Source: Dermacentor variabilis (taxonomy: Eukaryota; Arthropoda; Arachnida; Ixodida; Ixodidae). From it: a stretch of DNA of 64,000 bases. The notes beneath the pieces were generated by a model. That model saw only the letters and a list, made by a program, of their open reading frames with translations, searched no databases and was not told the DNA's origin. The translations under genes and the position numbers were made by a program. Positions 21,641 to 32,412 of the stretch are shown piece by piece; position 1 is the first letter of the stretch; each line of letters opens with the position of its first letter. The DNA lies in NCBI RefSeq assembly GCF_050947875.1, contig NC_134568.1, positions 205,182,217 through 205,246,216 of the forward strand, read 5' to 3'.

Positions 21641-21879
21641 AATGTTTTTTTTTTTTTCGATGTTTATGCAGAAAGCAAAACGCCGTTACTGACAGTAACC
21701 ATTTAACGCAAGAGTTCACTTTGTTTGTTCAACTGACCGAAGTGCCCGCGGTACGTTAGTCGTCTTACACTTGCCGCGGTTTTGAACATTAGCTTGTGTC
21801 CCTTAGTGTAACCTTGCACATTTAAGTTTCTACCGTGTGTTACCCCGCTGGCACACACTGTCATATATGTGTTCAGACA

Positions 21880-21880
<1 letters not shown>

Positions 21881-21961
<81 letters not shown>
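21881..21961. repeat. (TA)n microsatellite, about 40 units
   Basis: An uninterrupted TA run of about 80 bp. The Tyr/Ile repeat frames on both strands (up to 139 codons) are artefacts of it. Confidence 0.98.
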
Positions 21962-21964
<3 letters not shown>

Positions 21965-22027
21965 GTGTGTCCGTACACTGCTTCTACCTTCCCATGCAGG
22001 TAAAGCGAACACCGAAGCGCTAATAAG

Positions 22028-22125
22028 ATGGCGAGCTGGGCTAGTTGGTTGACGTTAGAGCTTGAAATTTGCTTGAAGCGCACATAAGACGTGGATACAA
22101 ATAGGGACGCAGACAAAATCAAAAC
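22028..22125 (+). mobile_element. Terminus-like fragment of the GGCGAGTTGGT family
   Basis: Begins GGCGAGCTGGGCTAGTTGGTTGACG and continues into a purine-rich stretch with ACGTGGATACAAATAGGGACGCAGACAAAAT. It resembles the GGGCGAGTTGGT termini at 11.69, 13.03 and 28.97 kb and the purine-rich PLE 3' flank at 46.41 kb. I infer a Penelope-like terminus; this is tentative. Confidence 0.4.
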
Positions 22126-22564
22126 CCCAAATATCGACTAATAGCTATTGCGGATCCTGGCACCGCAATAAATGTAACAATGTTCTTGCTTTACCGCTCG
22201 TGCTACATCATCCCGATGGACATTTTTAACACAAGGTCAGTCTTCCCATTGAGCTGCAAGCATCATGTGCCTGTCAGGTAAATACGGGAAGCTTTCTATC
22301 TTGCTACCAGTGGATATGCATGTTTCCGTGATTAGTGACCCTAAGGTTGTCTATCTTCTCTTGCCTCATTAAAAAAAAAAATCAGATAAAGAGAAAGCAG
22401 GTAAACTAGGATAGAGGCCGGCTGGGTGTCCTAGGCTGTGGGTGGGAGAGGAGGAAGGGCAGGGCTGAAGATCCCGGGAGATTGCGTCTCGCAATCTCCC
22501 GATTAGCGAGGCAGTCGCGCCATTTTGCTCGTTTGTAATGTGCCGCACGAGCCATTGTCCACTC
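22126..22564. other. No gene recognised
   Basis: A poly-A run lies near 22370-22381, and there are purine-rich patches. An inverted repeat GGGAGATTGC/GCAATCTCCC occurs at 22478-22500. Nothing else is visible. Confidence 0.45.
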
Positions 22565-22794
22565 CAGCCAATATATCGCGAAATGAAAACGCATATAGAG
22601 CAGCGCTAAAATTTCACATTAGGGAGTATCGTAGCGGTCGGTGAATTTTTTTAGTGCAATTCAAAGCTTACCGGTCAGAATGTCCAATCATGCAGTGGCA
22701 ACACGGAAAACCCACCTTGGAATATTTTAAAAATATTTTTAATAGAATTTTTTTATCTGCACTATCGCAAAACCAGATAGCATCCTTGTATCAT

Positions 22795-25542
22795 TCGTTT
22801 ATACTAACATTAGAAGCTTGTTGCCTAAACGCGAAGCACTCTGTAGCCTTATCGATTCTTCTGATTGTAAGCTTCTTGCACTGACAGAAACGTGGCTGAA
22901 TTCTACCGTCGATAACACAGAGCTTAATTCTTTCCTTCCTGATTTTGACATTTTTAGGCGGGATCGTGTAGGCACCCACGCTGCCCATCGCAGCTTTTGT
23001 TGCTCCATTGTCAATATTACTTCACCTCTAGAAATTTTATTCGTATTGTGCAGTTCTTCATACCTACAAACTATTATCGGTGTATGCTATCGGCCCCCCA
23101 ACGCAGATTCTTCCTTCACTATTCACTTCCACGAGGCACTGCAAACCGTTACGAAGTCGTTTAATCATGCGCAACTACTCCTCTTAGGTGACTAACTTTC
23201 CTGATATAACATGGTCCGAATCAGCCATAACACTGTCTAAAAATAACCTTGAATGTAATTTTCTTAACACATGCCTCACCTTTGGTTTGACACAGCTAGT
23301 ATCTACCCCAACGCGAAAAAATGAACAGTGCCCTAACATACTCGACCTTACCTTAACATCCCATCCCGACAGTGTTTCTTCTGTAACACATCTACCAGAA
23401 CTAAGTGATCACTTGGTACTGCATGCAGAATTATCCTGGCAGCTACCTCAGTGGAAAAAATCAAAAAAGAAAATAACACTCTACGATAAAGGTGATTACA
23501 TTAGCATCAACAATGCACTAACCGAGTTTTACAACTGGTACATTATAGATTTCCCGAAGCGCACAGTAGACACCAACTGGACACTTTTTAAAGATAAAAT
23601 GATCGAACTCAATACGACTTACATACCAACTACCATTTTAACAGAGCGATCTTCGTCCCCATGGTTCAACAACACCATAAAACGACTAAACAATAAAAAG
23701 AAAAGATTGTTTCGTAAAGCCAAGCGTTCCAATAGCGCTCCGGCCGGGGAAAAATATTACGTCACTGAAAAGGAGTTTGATTCTTTGGCCGCAACAGCTA
23801 AACGAACCTTCTACTCAACTACACTCCCTAACATGCAGCAAAGCAATCCCAAACAATTCTGGAAATACATTACCCCAAATAACCGTAAACCATTATTATT
23901 GTATGATAACGACAATAACCGTGTTCCAGACCATTAAGTGTCTGAAGTACTAAACTCTGTCTTCTCTTTCGTGTTCACTTCTGAACTTAACACTGACCTC
24001 CCAGACTGTCCTTACCTCAACAACCCAACGATGCCAGACATAACAATCGAAGCACATGGTATCAACAAGCTAACTGAATCCCTCAAATTAACATCCTCAG
24101 CCGCCATCGATGGAGTCAATTCCAAAATGCTTAAGAACACTGCGCACATCTCTAGTGTATTTTTATGCCACATCTTTCAGCAATCATTCTCATCTGGAGT
24201 GGTGCCGCAAGACTAGAAAATAGGTAAGACAATTCCAGTACCAAAAAAAGGATCATCGTCATCGTGGCACAATTACCGTCCAATTTCCCTCATCAGTGTT
24301 TGTTCTAAACTAATGGAGCATATAATTTATTCTCATATTGTAAATTTCCTAACATCCGCTAATTTCTTTAATCCTAATCAACACGGTTTTCATAAAGGCA
24401 TGCCCTGCGAGACTTAACTAGCTCTATTCGTTAATGACATCAGCTCGCATCTTGATCAAAACATACCGATAGACGCCCTCTTCCTAAATTTCCGAAAGGC
24501 TTTCGACAAGATTCCTCATGAACGGCTCTTTCTAAAACTATCATGTCTTAATCTTAACCCTTGTGTTCTCCAATGGATACGCAACTTTCTGACTAACCGT
24601 CAACAGTTCGTTTACGCTAACCAATGCTCGTCTACCTTATCACCCGTTATCTCCGGCGTGCCACAAGGCACAATCCTGGGGCCACTACTCTTCTTAATAT
24701 ACATTAACGACTTACCGATGGGTTGTTCTTCCAAAATTCGTTTATTTGCTGATGATTGTGTAATCCATCGTCCTCTTACTAACGACGCTGATTCTCGCAC
24801 TCTCCAGTCCGACCTTAACGTCATTGAAACTTGGTGTAATAATTGGCTAATGTCCTTCAACGTCAAAAAAACGTCGCTACTTACTTTCCATCGTCTCCAA
24901 TCATTTATTTCAGCTAATTACATTATCGTCGGTTCGGAAATATGTGCTGTGACTTCTTATAAGTACCTAGGCGTTAACTTGTCCAATAACCTCAGTTGGT
25001 CCTCGCACATTTGCAACATTAGCAATGATGCCAATTGTGTACTATGTTACCTGCGCCGTAATCTACGTCTTGTTCCGCCGTCAGTAAAACTACTCGCATA
25101 TTTAACAATCGTTCGACCCAAGCTGGAATACGCATGCTCAGTGTGGCATCCACACCAATCTAACCTGGCAACAGTACTAGAATCCAAACAGAATCGTGCA
25201 GCAAGGTTCACTCATTCTGACTACCCTTACCACACTAGCGTTACTAAACTTAAGTCATATCTGAACCTTCCAACCCTCGAGCAGCGCCGCAAAACAGCAA
25301 GACTGTGCCTCTTTTACAAATTTTATCACTGACTACTTCATAAGACCGACATCACGCCTGCGCATCGCACTTCATCCCGTCATAGCCATTCAAAGGCTGT
25401 TTATCCCCCTACAGCTCGCACCTCCGCTCATCTTAACTCTTTCTTCGTTCAAACAGCGAAAGACTGGAATAATCTACCTGCTGAAGCGGTGCACCACTTC
25501 AGTCATTCATCGTTCAAGGCATTCATTGAAAATATGATCTAA
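22795..25542 (+). pseudogene. CR1-like EN-RT, broken by one frameshift and stops
   Basis: The endonuclease starts at about 22795 with TNIRSLLPKREALC and holds LALTETWLN (catalytic Glu), GVCYRPPNA and LLLLGD. One extra base at about 23187 breaks the GD/FNFPDITW junction, and the frame continues from 23188. In-frame stops lie at about 23935 (after VPDH), 24214 (after VPQD), 24418 (after PCET) and 25330 (after FYKFYH). The RT is readable: NYRPISLISVCSKLME, HGFHKGMPCET, FLNFRKAFDKIPHERL (motif A, where the usual D has become N), SGVPQGTILGPLLFLIYIND (motif B), LFADDC (motif C) and SYKYLGV. The C-terminal part runs to NMI and a stop at 25542. The element cannot make a functional protein. Confidence 0.9.
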
Positions 25543-25592
25543 ATATGCCCACCCCTCATGTAAAACACCAAATGGGATATTTGAGGTACCAA

Positions 25593-25631
<39 letters not shown>

Positions 25632-25634
25632 ATA
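22795..25634 (+). mobile_element. CR1-like LINE, 5'-truncated, with (AATA)n tail
   Basis: This holds the endonuclease, RT and 3' end of a non-LTR element of the CR1/Jockey assemblage, ending with a short 3' UTR and an AATA-repeat tail at about 25590-25634. ORF1 is absent. It sits inside dispersed repeat copy B, whose halves flank it. A related RT fragment occurs at 7.1 kb. Confidence 0.85.
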
Positions 25635-25755
25635 TAGTCGTTCACTGGTGGCATGCTGGAAACAGTGAAAAGTGAGTGCTATAGCGATTACATGGTGGCA
25701 TTGGCGGGATGCAGACGACAAGCACGGTTACAGCTGTAAGAAAGTAATATATTGT

Positions 25756-26578
25756 TCAGCAAATCAAATCATATCAAATCAGTTTATTTTCCTCTCAAAG
25801 ATGAGGGCAGGCTCGGGATAAAAGTGACATTAGCCACTTGAGGGGAACCCGAGCCTCCCTGATACATGGAAAGCATTGAGGACAGACGAACAAATTTCGT
25901 TCATAGCAAGAAGGGGTTAATATTTTACAAGTCATAATACACATAGATTCATCATGAACTGAAAATATCGATGCACAGATTTCTTTACGGTTAAATTACA
26001 CAGCACAATACATGAAAACAAATTCCAATATATATATTGCAAGTTTAGTTAGTGATAAACAATATTGCGTTGATTTCATGATAAAAGTGTTTCCCTAATA
26101 ACACGTGCGCCACATTCTTCAATTATTATCCTTTTTTGAATTAATTTGTTTAATAAAACAGGAACAGTGATGCGAAGAATTTGTCGGCCAAAGTGTGTTC
26201 TGCACAATGGAATGATCCAGTGTTGTTGGTGACGAGTACGTTAAGGGATAATGTATTGCTCCATTTGAAAAAATATCCAAAAAAGCGCGATTGCTATTGA
26301 GCAGGGATTTTTTATGTCTTATTGCTTGGTAATACTCGTAAAGCTGATGAATTGGGATAACGGTAAACCACTTAAATAATTCACCCGTATGTGCATAATG
26401 GTCAACATTAGCAATGTGCCTAATCGCTTTCTTCTGTAATTTGTATAGTCTATTGATGTTCGCTGCTGTTGTACTTCCCCATACCGAAAAACAATAACTG
26501 ACTTGCGATAAAAACAGACTGCTATAAAGTGTTATCTTAACAAGCCCATGTTCTTGCTCCTTATGTTTTCCGAAGTCT
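25756..26578 (-). mobile_element. Second CR1/Jockey-like LINE 3' end
   Basis: A minus-strand LINE remnant: RT C-terminal coding at the right and a 3' UTR at the left, ending in CTGATTTGATATGATTTGATTT-like tail sequence. The UTR has a clear stem-loop, AGGGCAGGCTCGGG (25804-25817) pairing with CCCGAGCCTCCCT (25848-25860). It interrupts copy B of the dispersed repeat (AGCAA at 25755, AATTATTTCGAC from about 26582). Confidence 0.75.
26119..26556 (-). pseudogene. LINE RT C-terminal domain, open but without a start
   Basis: Reading minus from 26556 gives an uninterrupted frame of about 145 codons to a TGA at 26121-26119. It starts QEHGLVKITLYSSLFLSQVS, then has YCFSVWGSTTAANINRLYKL and QKKAIRHIANVDHYAHTGEL, typical of the region after the RT fingers in CR1/Jockey-type elements (VWG..T..NI.RL..LQK.A.R.I). 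The fragment lacks an ATG because the insertion is 5'-truncated. The open frame suggests it is younger than the element at 22.8 kb. Confidence 0.8.
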
Positions 26579-27429
26579 TAAATTATTTCGACAACAATAG
26601 TGACGTGGTTTTCGTGGCGTCCTGTCCAACAGCTTTGGTCCAAGTCCAAACCAAGTCAAGGGTGTTTTTTAGCCATAGCCAGGTTATGTTCTCCAAAATG
26701 CAACGACGCTTTTACACGTAATACGCCGCTGAGCGCGTTGTCGGAGCAACTATGCGCTTTTCATTTCCGAATCATGCCGTCTCTCGAAGAACTGAACGGG
26801 CTCGAAGAAAGGAGTTTAGCTCGCATGCGTGCTGCAGAATCTTGCGCGCGTGCAACAGCAATCGTATGCGCCGCTCGTTATCGTGGCTTTTTTTTTTTCA
26901 CTCGGTATACGCATAGAATAAAGCGCGAAATGCTAACAATATACAAACTGTCATTTTAGTCAGTAAGTGTGCGGCACTTTAATGACAGCCAACTTAGCAA
27001 TCTCATGTACTACATCCGAAGTACCAAGGTCTTCACTGCGAGTTCGCGCTACTTACTTGTTTGGGGCATTTTCTTTGACAATTCAAAGCAATAATGCCTG
27101 CTTAAATCGCGAACAGCGTGCTTGATTCTATCACTATAAATAACGGTGATTTCGTTTCCACCAGCGCCTCGCAACACCTTCTGCCCAGTTGTCCGTCCAT
27201 TTAAGCACCACGGCTGCCAGTCTGAAAGGAACACGTCAGCACTTCTTCAGATGCATTTATGCCGCTTTCTCTATACTACATTAAATCTACCTCTTCATTC
27301 AACCTCGAAAGTGCAATTTATTCGAAAGTGTTCGACTCCGTGATAAACTAGCCGGTCACCAGCTCCAAATTTACCGTACAACATAAAATGAGAATGTTGT
27401 ACTTAAAGTGAGTTCATTTTTTCTGTCAC

Positions 27430-28130
27430 TGGTGTGACGCGGCGAAATTTTATCTACGATGCACTGGTTCAGACAGACTTAAAACGGATCGACGTCGACC
27501 CTTTCGCTCAATTATTCGCCTGTGTTTCTCTTTTCTCAACAACGCGACAAGACCGACTACAACGCGAACGCTACTCTGTTCTGCACTGCTAATTCCGGCG
27601 ACGAAACTGCGCTTGTCGGACTTCCCAAGAGACGTTGCTACCGCAGGAGACTTTCGTCCTAACCTGACAAAAGTACACACGCAAAAAGCAAACCTGGTGA
27701 AACCCGTGGACCATGCATTTCTACGAACAAAGAAACTAACATTGAAACATTCGCCGGGCGCTTCGGTCTATCACGATAACTGCCCCCAGCACGCTTCAAC
27801 GATTTCAACAACTTCAGGAACTTCAGCGAAGCGAGCTTTTCTGGAGAACCAACAAAAACTAATAGAGGCGTTCTGCCACTGTAGGCCTTGTTTGCGTTGT
27901 TCACAGAATAACGGCGAAAGTAGGGACGCTTACGTGCTTAAGAGAGACGGCGAGTCACTCAAGCTCGCGTGTTTTGGGCTTGGAGAAAGTTGGTTAGAGA
28001 GTATATAAGAACGACGAAGAGCCGGAATGCGGTTCTTTACGAGGTGAACTCTTCCACATTATGAAAGTTAAAAATAATTGCTCGGAGCTTTCCACTTCCG
28101 CGCCCCTCAAATCATTACAACAAGCGCGGA
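27430..28130 (+). promoter_or_regulatory. LTR-like promoter region (tentative)
   Basis: GAGAGTATATAAGAACGACG at about 27995-28014 looks like a TATA box followed by a start region, and TTAAAAATAA near 28068 could act as a weak poly(A) signal. The stretch resembles a U3-R layout, but no second copy exists in the window and I see no TG..CA ends. It may be a solo LTR or chance. Confidence 0.25.
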
Positions 28131-28964
28131 CTCTGATCAGTCAATGTCCTTTTAAAGTGTCAAACTAGAAAGTGTGTCCACAGTTAGGTTCAATGTCAAT
28201 ATTTTTTTTATTGCCTTCTTCTATCTTATATGTCGCATGAAAGCCCCATACATCAAAATTTAAGTGCCAAATAGAAGGCGGAATAAAGGTGCAACAAGAT
28301 AACAATTCACGTATTTTGCTTTCATTTATTATATTGTGTTATTTTGCTTAATTTTGCATTTCAAGCACTTTCTCCTCTCCAGCACGTTGTGATTGAAAAG
28401 CCTACTTTTTCCGGTGCTTGTCCACTGAACTGTACTAAGTGGCTCTATTTCAGCTTTCAATTCATGCGTCAGCCACTCAGCATCTCATATCACGTACCGG
28501 CGCGCCACAACTAGTATGAATGATTGTGTAACGAGCATGTCAAACCATTTTCGTGCAGAATTTTGTGCGCAATTTACCTGTGAACTTTCTTTTGCGCCGA
28601 AATCGCTGAGATAAGTTACCTTCTATTCACTTGGGGCTTCCTATATGGGACAGATTTTCGCAGATATTATTTTCCCGGATCAAACATACATCTTTTTACT
28701 CATGAAGGAATTGAACAAAGACTGCAGAGAATTTCATGGACAGGAAAATATCGCCTGGAAATAACAGAAAAGTAGAAATGTAGAAACGCGAGAAGAGTAC
28801 GGGAACCGATAGGCAATTTTTTTTTTCCTTTCAACTATATGAAGCAAACGGACAATGACGCCAGAGATACCACGTCAGTGCTGTTCACAAGGTGGTTGGT
28901 CTAAGAGCTGCCAGAGAAGCAACGCCAAATTCACACTTCTCAGCGTTCATCAAAACAGAGAGTT
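28131..28964. other. AT-rich, no gene recognised
   Basis: No coding frame or repeat that I can support. Confidence 0.45.
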
Positions 28965-29105
28965 GGGCGACTTGGTGTGGTTCCATCTTAACGAAAAAGT
29001 GCGCGAAAAACACGTAGACGAGAAAAGAGAAACGCCCGTGTTTGTCGTTTCTCTTGACGTTTCTCTTTTCTCGTCTACGTCTTTTTAGCGCACTTTTTCG
29101 TTAAG
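28965..29105. repeat. Foldback with ~48-bp arms
   Basis: The arm at 28987-29034 (CTTAACGAAAAAGTGCGCG..) is the near-perfect inverse of 29058-29105 (..GCGCACTTTTTCGTTAAG). Mismatches are confined to one short spot (GAAAAACACG against CGTCTTTTTAG). The loop is 23 bp and contains a further partial copy of GTTTCTCTT. The left arm is preceded by GGGCGACTTGGTGTGG (28965-28980), like the foldback at 11.69 kb. Its right edge joins exactly the end of the antisense gypsy RT sequence. Confidence 0.9.
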
Positions 29106-30922
29106 ATTATCAGCGTTCACCGTAAGCCCATGTTTGGCGAAACGCTCGAAGACGAGGCGTAGATGATGGAGGTGCTCATGTTTCAGATGAGCTAGCGACG
29201 AGGACTTCCACGTAAGCTAAAACAAAAAGAAGGCCGCAAAGGATGATATCAGTGAAGCGCAAAAAGCTTTGCGCCACATTAGGCCGGTCAAAAGGCCTAC
29301 GAATAAACTAAAATAGTCCAAAGGGCGTGAAAATAGTGGTCCTCTGGATGTCCTTCGCAACGACAAGAATCTGCGGGTAGGTATATTGCACAGCGAGTTT
29401 TGAGAAACGATACATTATCATAGCTTAATGGTAATCTCTTGTAGATGGGGGAGCTGGTAATGATCATAAATAGTTGCCACGAGTCTCCACAGGGCCGCCA
29501 GTGACCAGTTTTCTTGGGGAGCATCAGCAGAGGTGAGAACCAGCGGCTCGAGGATGGTCTAACGATGCCAATCTCTCCCATATGCATTACAACGTGGAGC
29601 TTCTCTGGAGCTAGTCAACGAGGGGGTGCTCGTGTCCGTTGTCCGCAAGTGATGATGCGACGGACGACATCGTGTTGAACCGGCTTCGTCCAATCTGGCG
29701 CGGCAATGGACGAAAACTCTCTTAGGGACGAGTTTAGAAGGCGTGAAGGCGAACGTAATTTCGGTGGAAGGCTTGTCGGTGACGAAAAGACCTGTGGTGG
29801 AATCAAAAACTTTCTTGATGGCCATGTCCACTCGCAGGGAGAAATTGGAAGGAATGTCCACTCCTATAGCATAAGCTCACCTGACGCCCACTACGAAGAA
29901 AATACAACAAAACGAGCGCTGGAGTCTGAGGTTGACCAGCAAGGACTTCTTCCGATAGGTGACAATGTTGGAACCGTTACCAGCCTGCAGATGACACGTA
30001 CGCGTGCAGGTGGCGTCGGCAGAACTGGCCGGTAGAACACTGACCCATGCCCTTGTGTTGCTGAGGAGTAGGAGACCGCTGGTCGGGTCAATCATGTGGA
30101 AAAGGTGCCTGTAACTGCCCCCGGAATCACTCGTCACCGTCACTTGTAACCCTCGTTCAGCTGCAGGACGTAGTGCAGCGTCCCGCGGTGGCCACCCAAA
30201 CAAGGACGGTACCAGTAGTACGAAGCTGACTCTGCGGCCGGGTGGCATGGTGGAAATCAAGTGGTAAAGAAGTTCAGTGGGCGTGCTCTCCTTGTTGAAA
30301 CTCACGATGAAGGATATCCTGGAAACAGCATGTACTGCCTTGCTGGCCGGTATGCAACGCGGTATCGACCACTATCAAGGCCGCTATCAGAACACTATCA
30401 AGGTCACGACGAAGCTGGGCGACTTCATACGAAGCTGAAGTAGGAGAAGGCGAATCGGTCAATTCAGCTGGGATGGAACCAAGAGATCGAGCAGAGTATA
30501 GGCTGGGATGTGTCAGCTGTTGGCTCACGACTTGCACTATGGAGTCGGCCTACTCCGCCAATGTCGATTATGAGAGGCTGGACTTGTTGACAAGAAGCAT
30601 CTGCACCAACGCTGGAAGCCGTTGCAAGAAAAACTGCCTCAAGAGGTGCTCGTCGACGGTTGCTGCCCGATCGCCAAGCAAAACCTGCATCTGACGAAGA
30701 AGTTGAGTTAGGCGAAGGTCGCCAAACTCGTTCATGACAAGGAGCTGCTGGATGCCATCGAATGGCATCGCGCGCTGCATAATTGCACACTTGAGGGTAT
30801 TGCACCGGTTGGTAGTATGTGGTTGGCGAAGATGTATCGAACTTCAGCGGCAATCACGGTAGGCAGTGTAGGCGGAGATGGCTGAACCAGATTCACTGCG
30901 ACGTGATATTGGCAATCTCGAA
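29106..30922 (-). pseudogene. Ty3/gypsy gag-protease-RT remnant
   Basis: Read on minus from the right: a Gag part (about 30400-30920) with GDLRLTQLLRQMQVLLGD and LLRQFFLQRLPALVQMLL; a protease part (about 29877-30150) with LLLSNTRAWVSVLP, in which the D-T-G-A active site has become N-T-R-A, then CHLQAGNGSNIVTY; a linker; and RT with KPVQHDVVRRIITCGQ, RRLAPEKLHVV-like sequence, GIVRPSSSRWFSPL and WRPCGD, continuing to VLAYVEVLVASS (degraded YIDD motif) and FERFAKHGLTVNADN. Several frameshifts and stops break it. Protease is directly followed by RT, the usual gypsy order, unlike the element at 59.8 kb. It stops at the foldback at 29105. RNase H, integrase and LTRs are not seen. Confidence 0.85.
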
Positions 30923-31312
30923 GTTTGAAATTGAAATTCATTTTATTCATTATAGATTACAGGTTGTAAAAAAGAATAATATACAGAAGGAGGTCCCATA
31001 GTCAAAGACTGTATCGGGACCTCCTGTTATATATAAGTATGCGTTTTCTGAAGCAACGAAAAGAACTACATTAAAATCATATATCAGCAAACATGGGAGA
31101 AAGTAAGTACTGGAGAATGCAAAACAAAATTAGGAGTTACAATAAATCTAACGAAGGAAATTATACAATTGCAGGAGCTAATGCAGCAAAACTAAATGAA
31201 CTAAACGAATTCGGCAGTAACGGACAAAACATTTTACCCAAACATGTAATACAAACAAAAAAAGAATTTCAAATATACATGACTATACATGCAACAATTC
31301 CTATCAGCCTGC
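30922..31312 (-). mobile_element. LINE 3' UTR-like insertion with stem-loop
   Basis: The left edge, GAAATTGAAATTCATTTTATTC, is on minus an A-rich 3' end with an AATTTC-type repeat tail. A stem AGGAGGTCCC (30988-30997) pairs with GGGACCTCCT (31016-31025), like the stem-loop in the LINE 3' UTR at 25.8 kb. No RT coding is recognisable. It separates the gypsy gag remnant from the sequence to the right; the right boundary is approximate. Confidence 0.45.
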
Positions 31313-31840
31313 AAGAATCAGGGGTCAGGATTTTGCCCGTAGATAGGAGGCAAGCGGATAGTGCAAGCGTCGACAAGTTGCCGCTGGAAAGGTGAGGACC
31401 CGAATTTTCACGGGCAACAACACGGTCTTCATTTCAGGTCACCAAGGTCACCAATATGGAGAAAACGACGTTGCACGGGTGCGCTAGGCAAGAATTGATC
31501 TATTTCTCGCAGCGTGCGCGCTTTCCTTTTCATCGTCAACGCAGCAGCGCCACCACACAGGTAGCCTACTGCTCTTTGTTGAACTGTAGTTTTTATGAGT
31601 ACTGTCGCAGTGGAGCATTTTGTAGAACCGACTTATGAAAAATTTTTTGCCTTCTCTTGTAGCTGTCCAATTCAGCGTGGAGGAAGGTTTCTGGAGCCGC
31701 TTTTAAAAAGTAAGACTTCATACAGAAGCGGAGTCACAGCCATTGGTGGAGTCCCGGCAGAGATTGCTAAAAATAGTGATGATGCACCGGATGCTGACCT
31801 TGATGGGGAGGGGGAGTATTAAGTTGGTCTACAGCGAATG

Positions 31841-32412
31841 CTGCGCATGAGGAGCCATTGTGAATTGAGATCTAGGGCGAGCAGCCACCAGCCCGTGTTG
31901 AAATGGTCAATTGGGATGACCCAGCAGACTGGCCTCAATGCATTACTCAGTCCTTGTATCAAATCACTATTTAAAAAGCTGGTCCGCGATCTCCTGAGAA
32001 GTTGAGGTATCCCGTTGACAAAAGGAATCAACGCTTCACACACGTGCACTTCAAACGTCTTTTAAGAACGGAGACCTCTCAGAGAGAAGCTAGTTGCTGT
32101 ACTGTGCAGAGAAAAACAGGATTTTATGTTCGTGCTGCAAGTTGCTTTGCACAGTAGCTACAAGTGGTATTAGATTGTTTGGAATAAGCCACTGGAAGAA
32201 CCTATCCAGCCATGTATCCCAACATGAACACTTCAAACAGCACTCTGAGCCGCTGGGAACAATGGATCGAGTTATCCGCATCGGTGGAACAGCATGCGGC
32301 GATAGATACTACACATCAAAAACCGTTGTCGGCACAAAACCTGCACTGGCAGAATGCTTTCTTCCGTCAGCAAAATCTAGCTATTAGAGGGCCCAGCTTT
32401 ACGTTGCATTAG
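31841..32412 (+). pseudogene. hAT transposase, TTF-type zinc-finger region
   Basis: With frame changes, the plus strand gives VNWDDPADWPQCITQSL (about 31903 on), then NRILCSCCKLL at about 32110 and SHWKNLSSHVSQHEHFKQHS (32190-32250). The CxxC followed by HxxxxH-type spacing with HWKNLSSHVSQHE is the TTF zinc finger placed N-terminally in ZMYM1-like hAT proteins. Stops and shifts show it is dead. Confidence 0.7.

Larger units (their letters stand above)
22565..27400 (+). repeat. Dispersed repeat, copy B, split by two LINE insertions
   Basis: Three blocks (22565-22770, 25637-25755 and 26579-27400) together match copy A at 6.2-7.4 kb in order. They are separated exactly by the plus-strand CR1-like LINE and the minus-strand LINE 3' end. 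The first 85 bp (ATATATCGCGAAATGAAAACGC.. to ..GGGAGTATCGTAGCGGTCGG) also match 57770-57845. I cannot name the family and see no coding capacity. Confidence 0.6.

Noticed and set aside
21703..22122. 139-codon frame rich in Tyr-Ile
   Set aside because: A translation of the (TA)n microsatellite.
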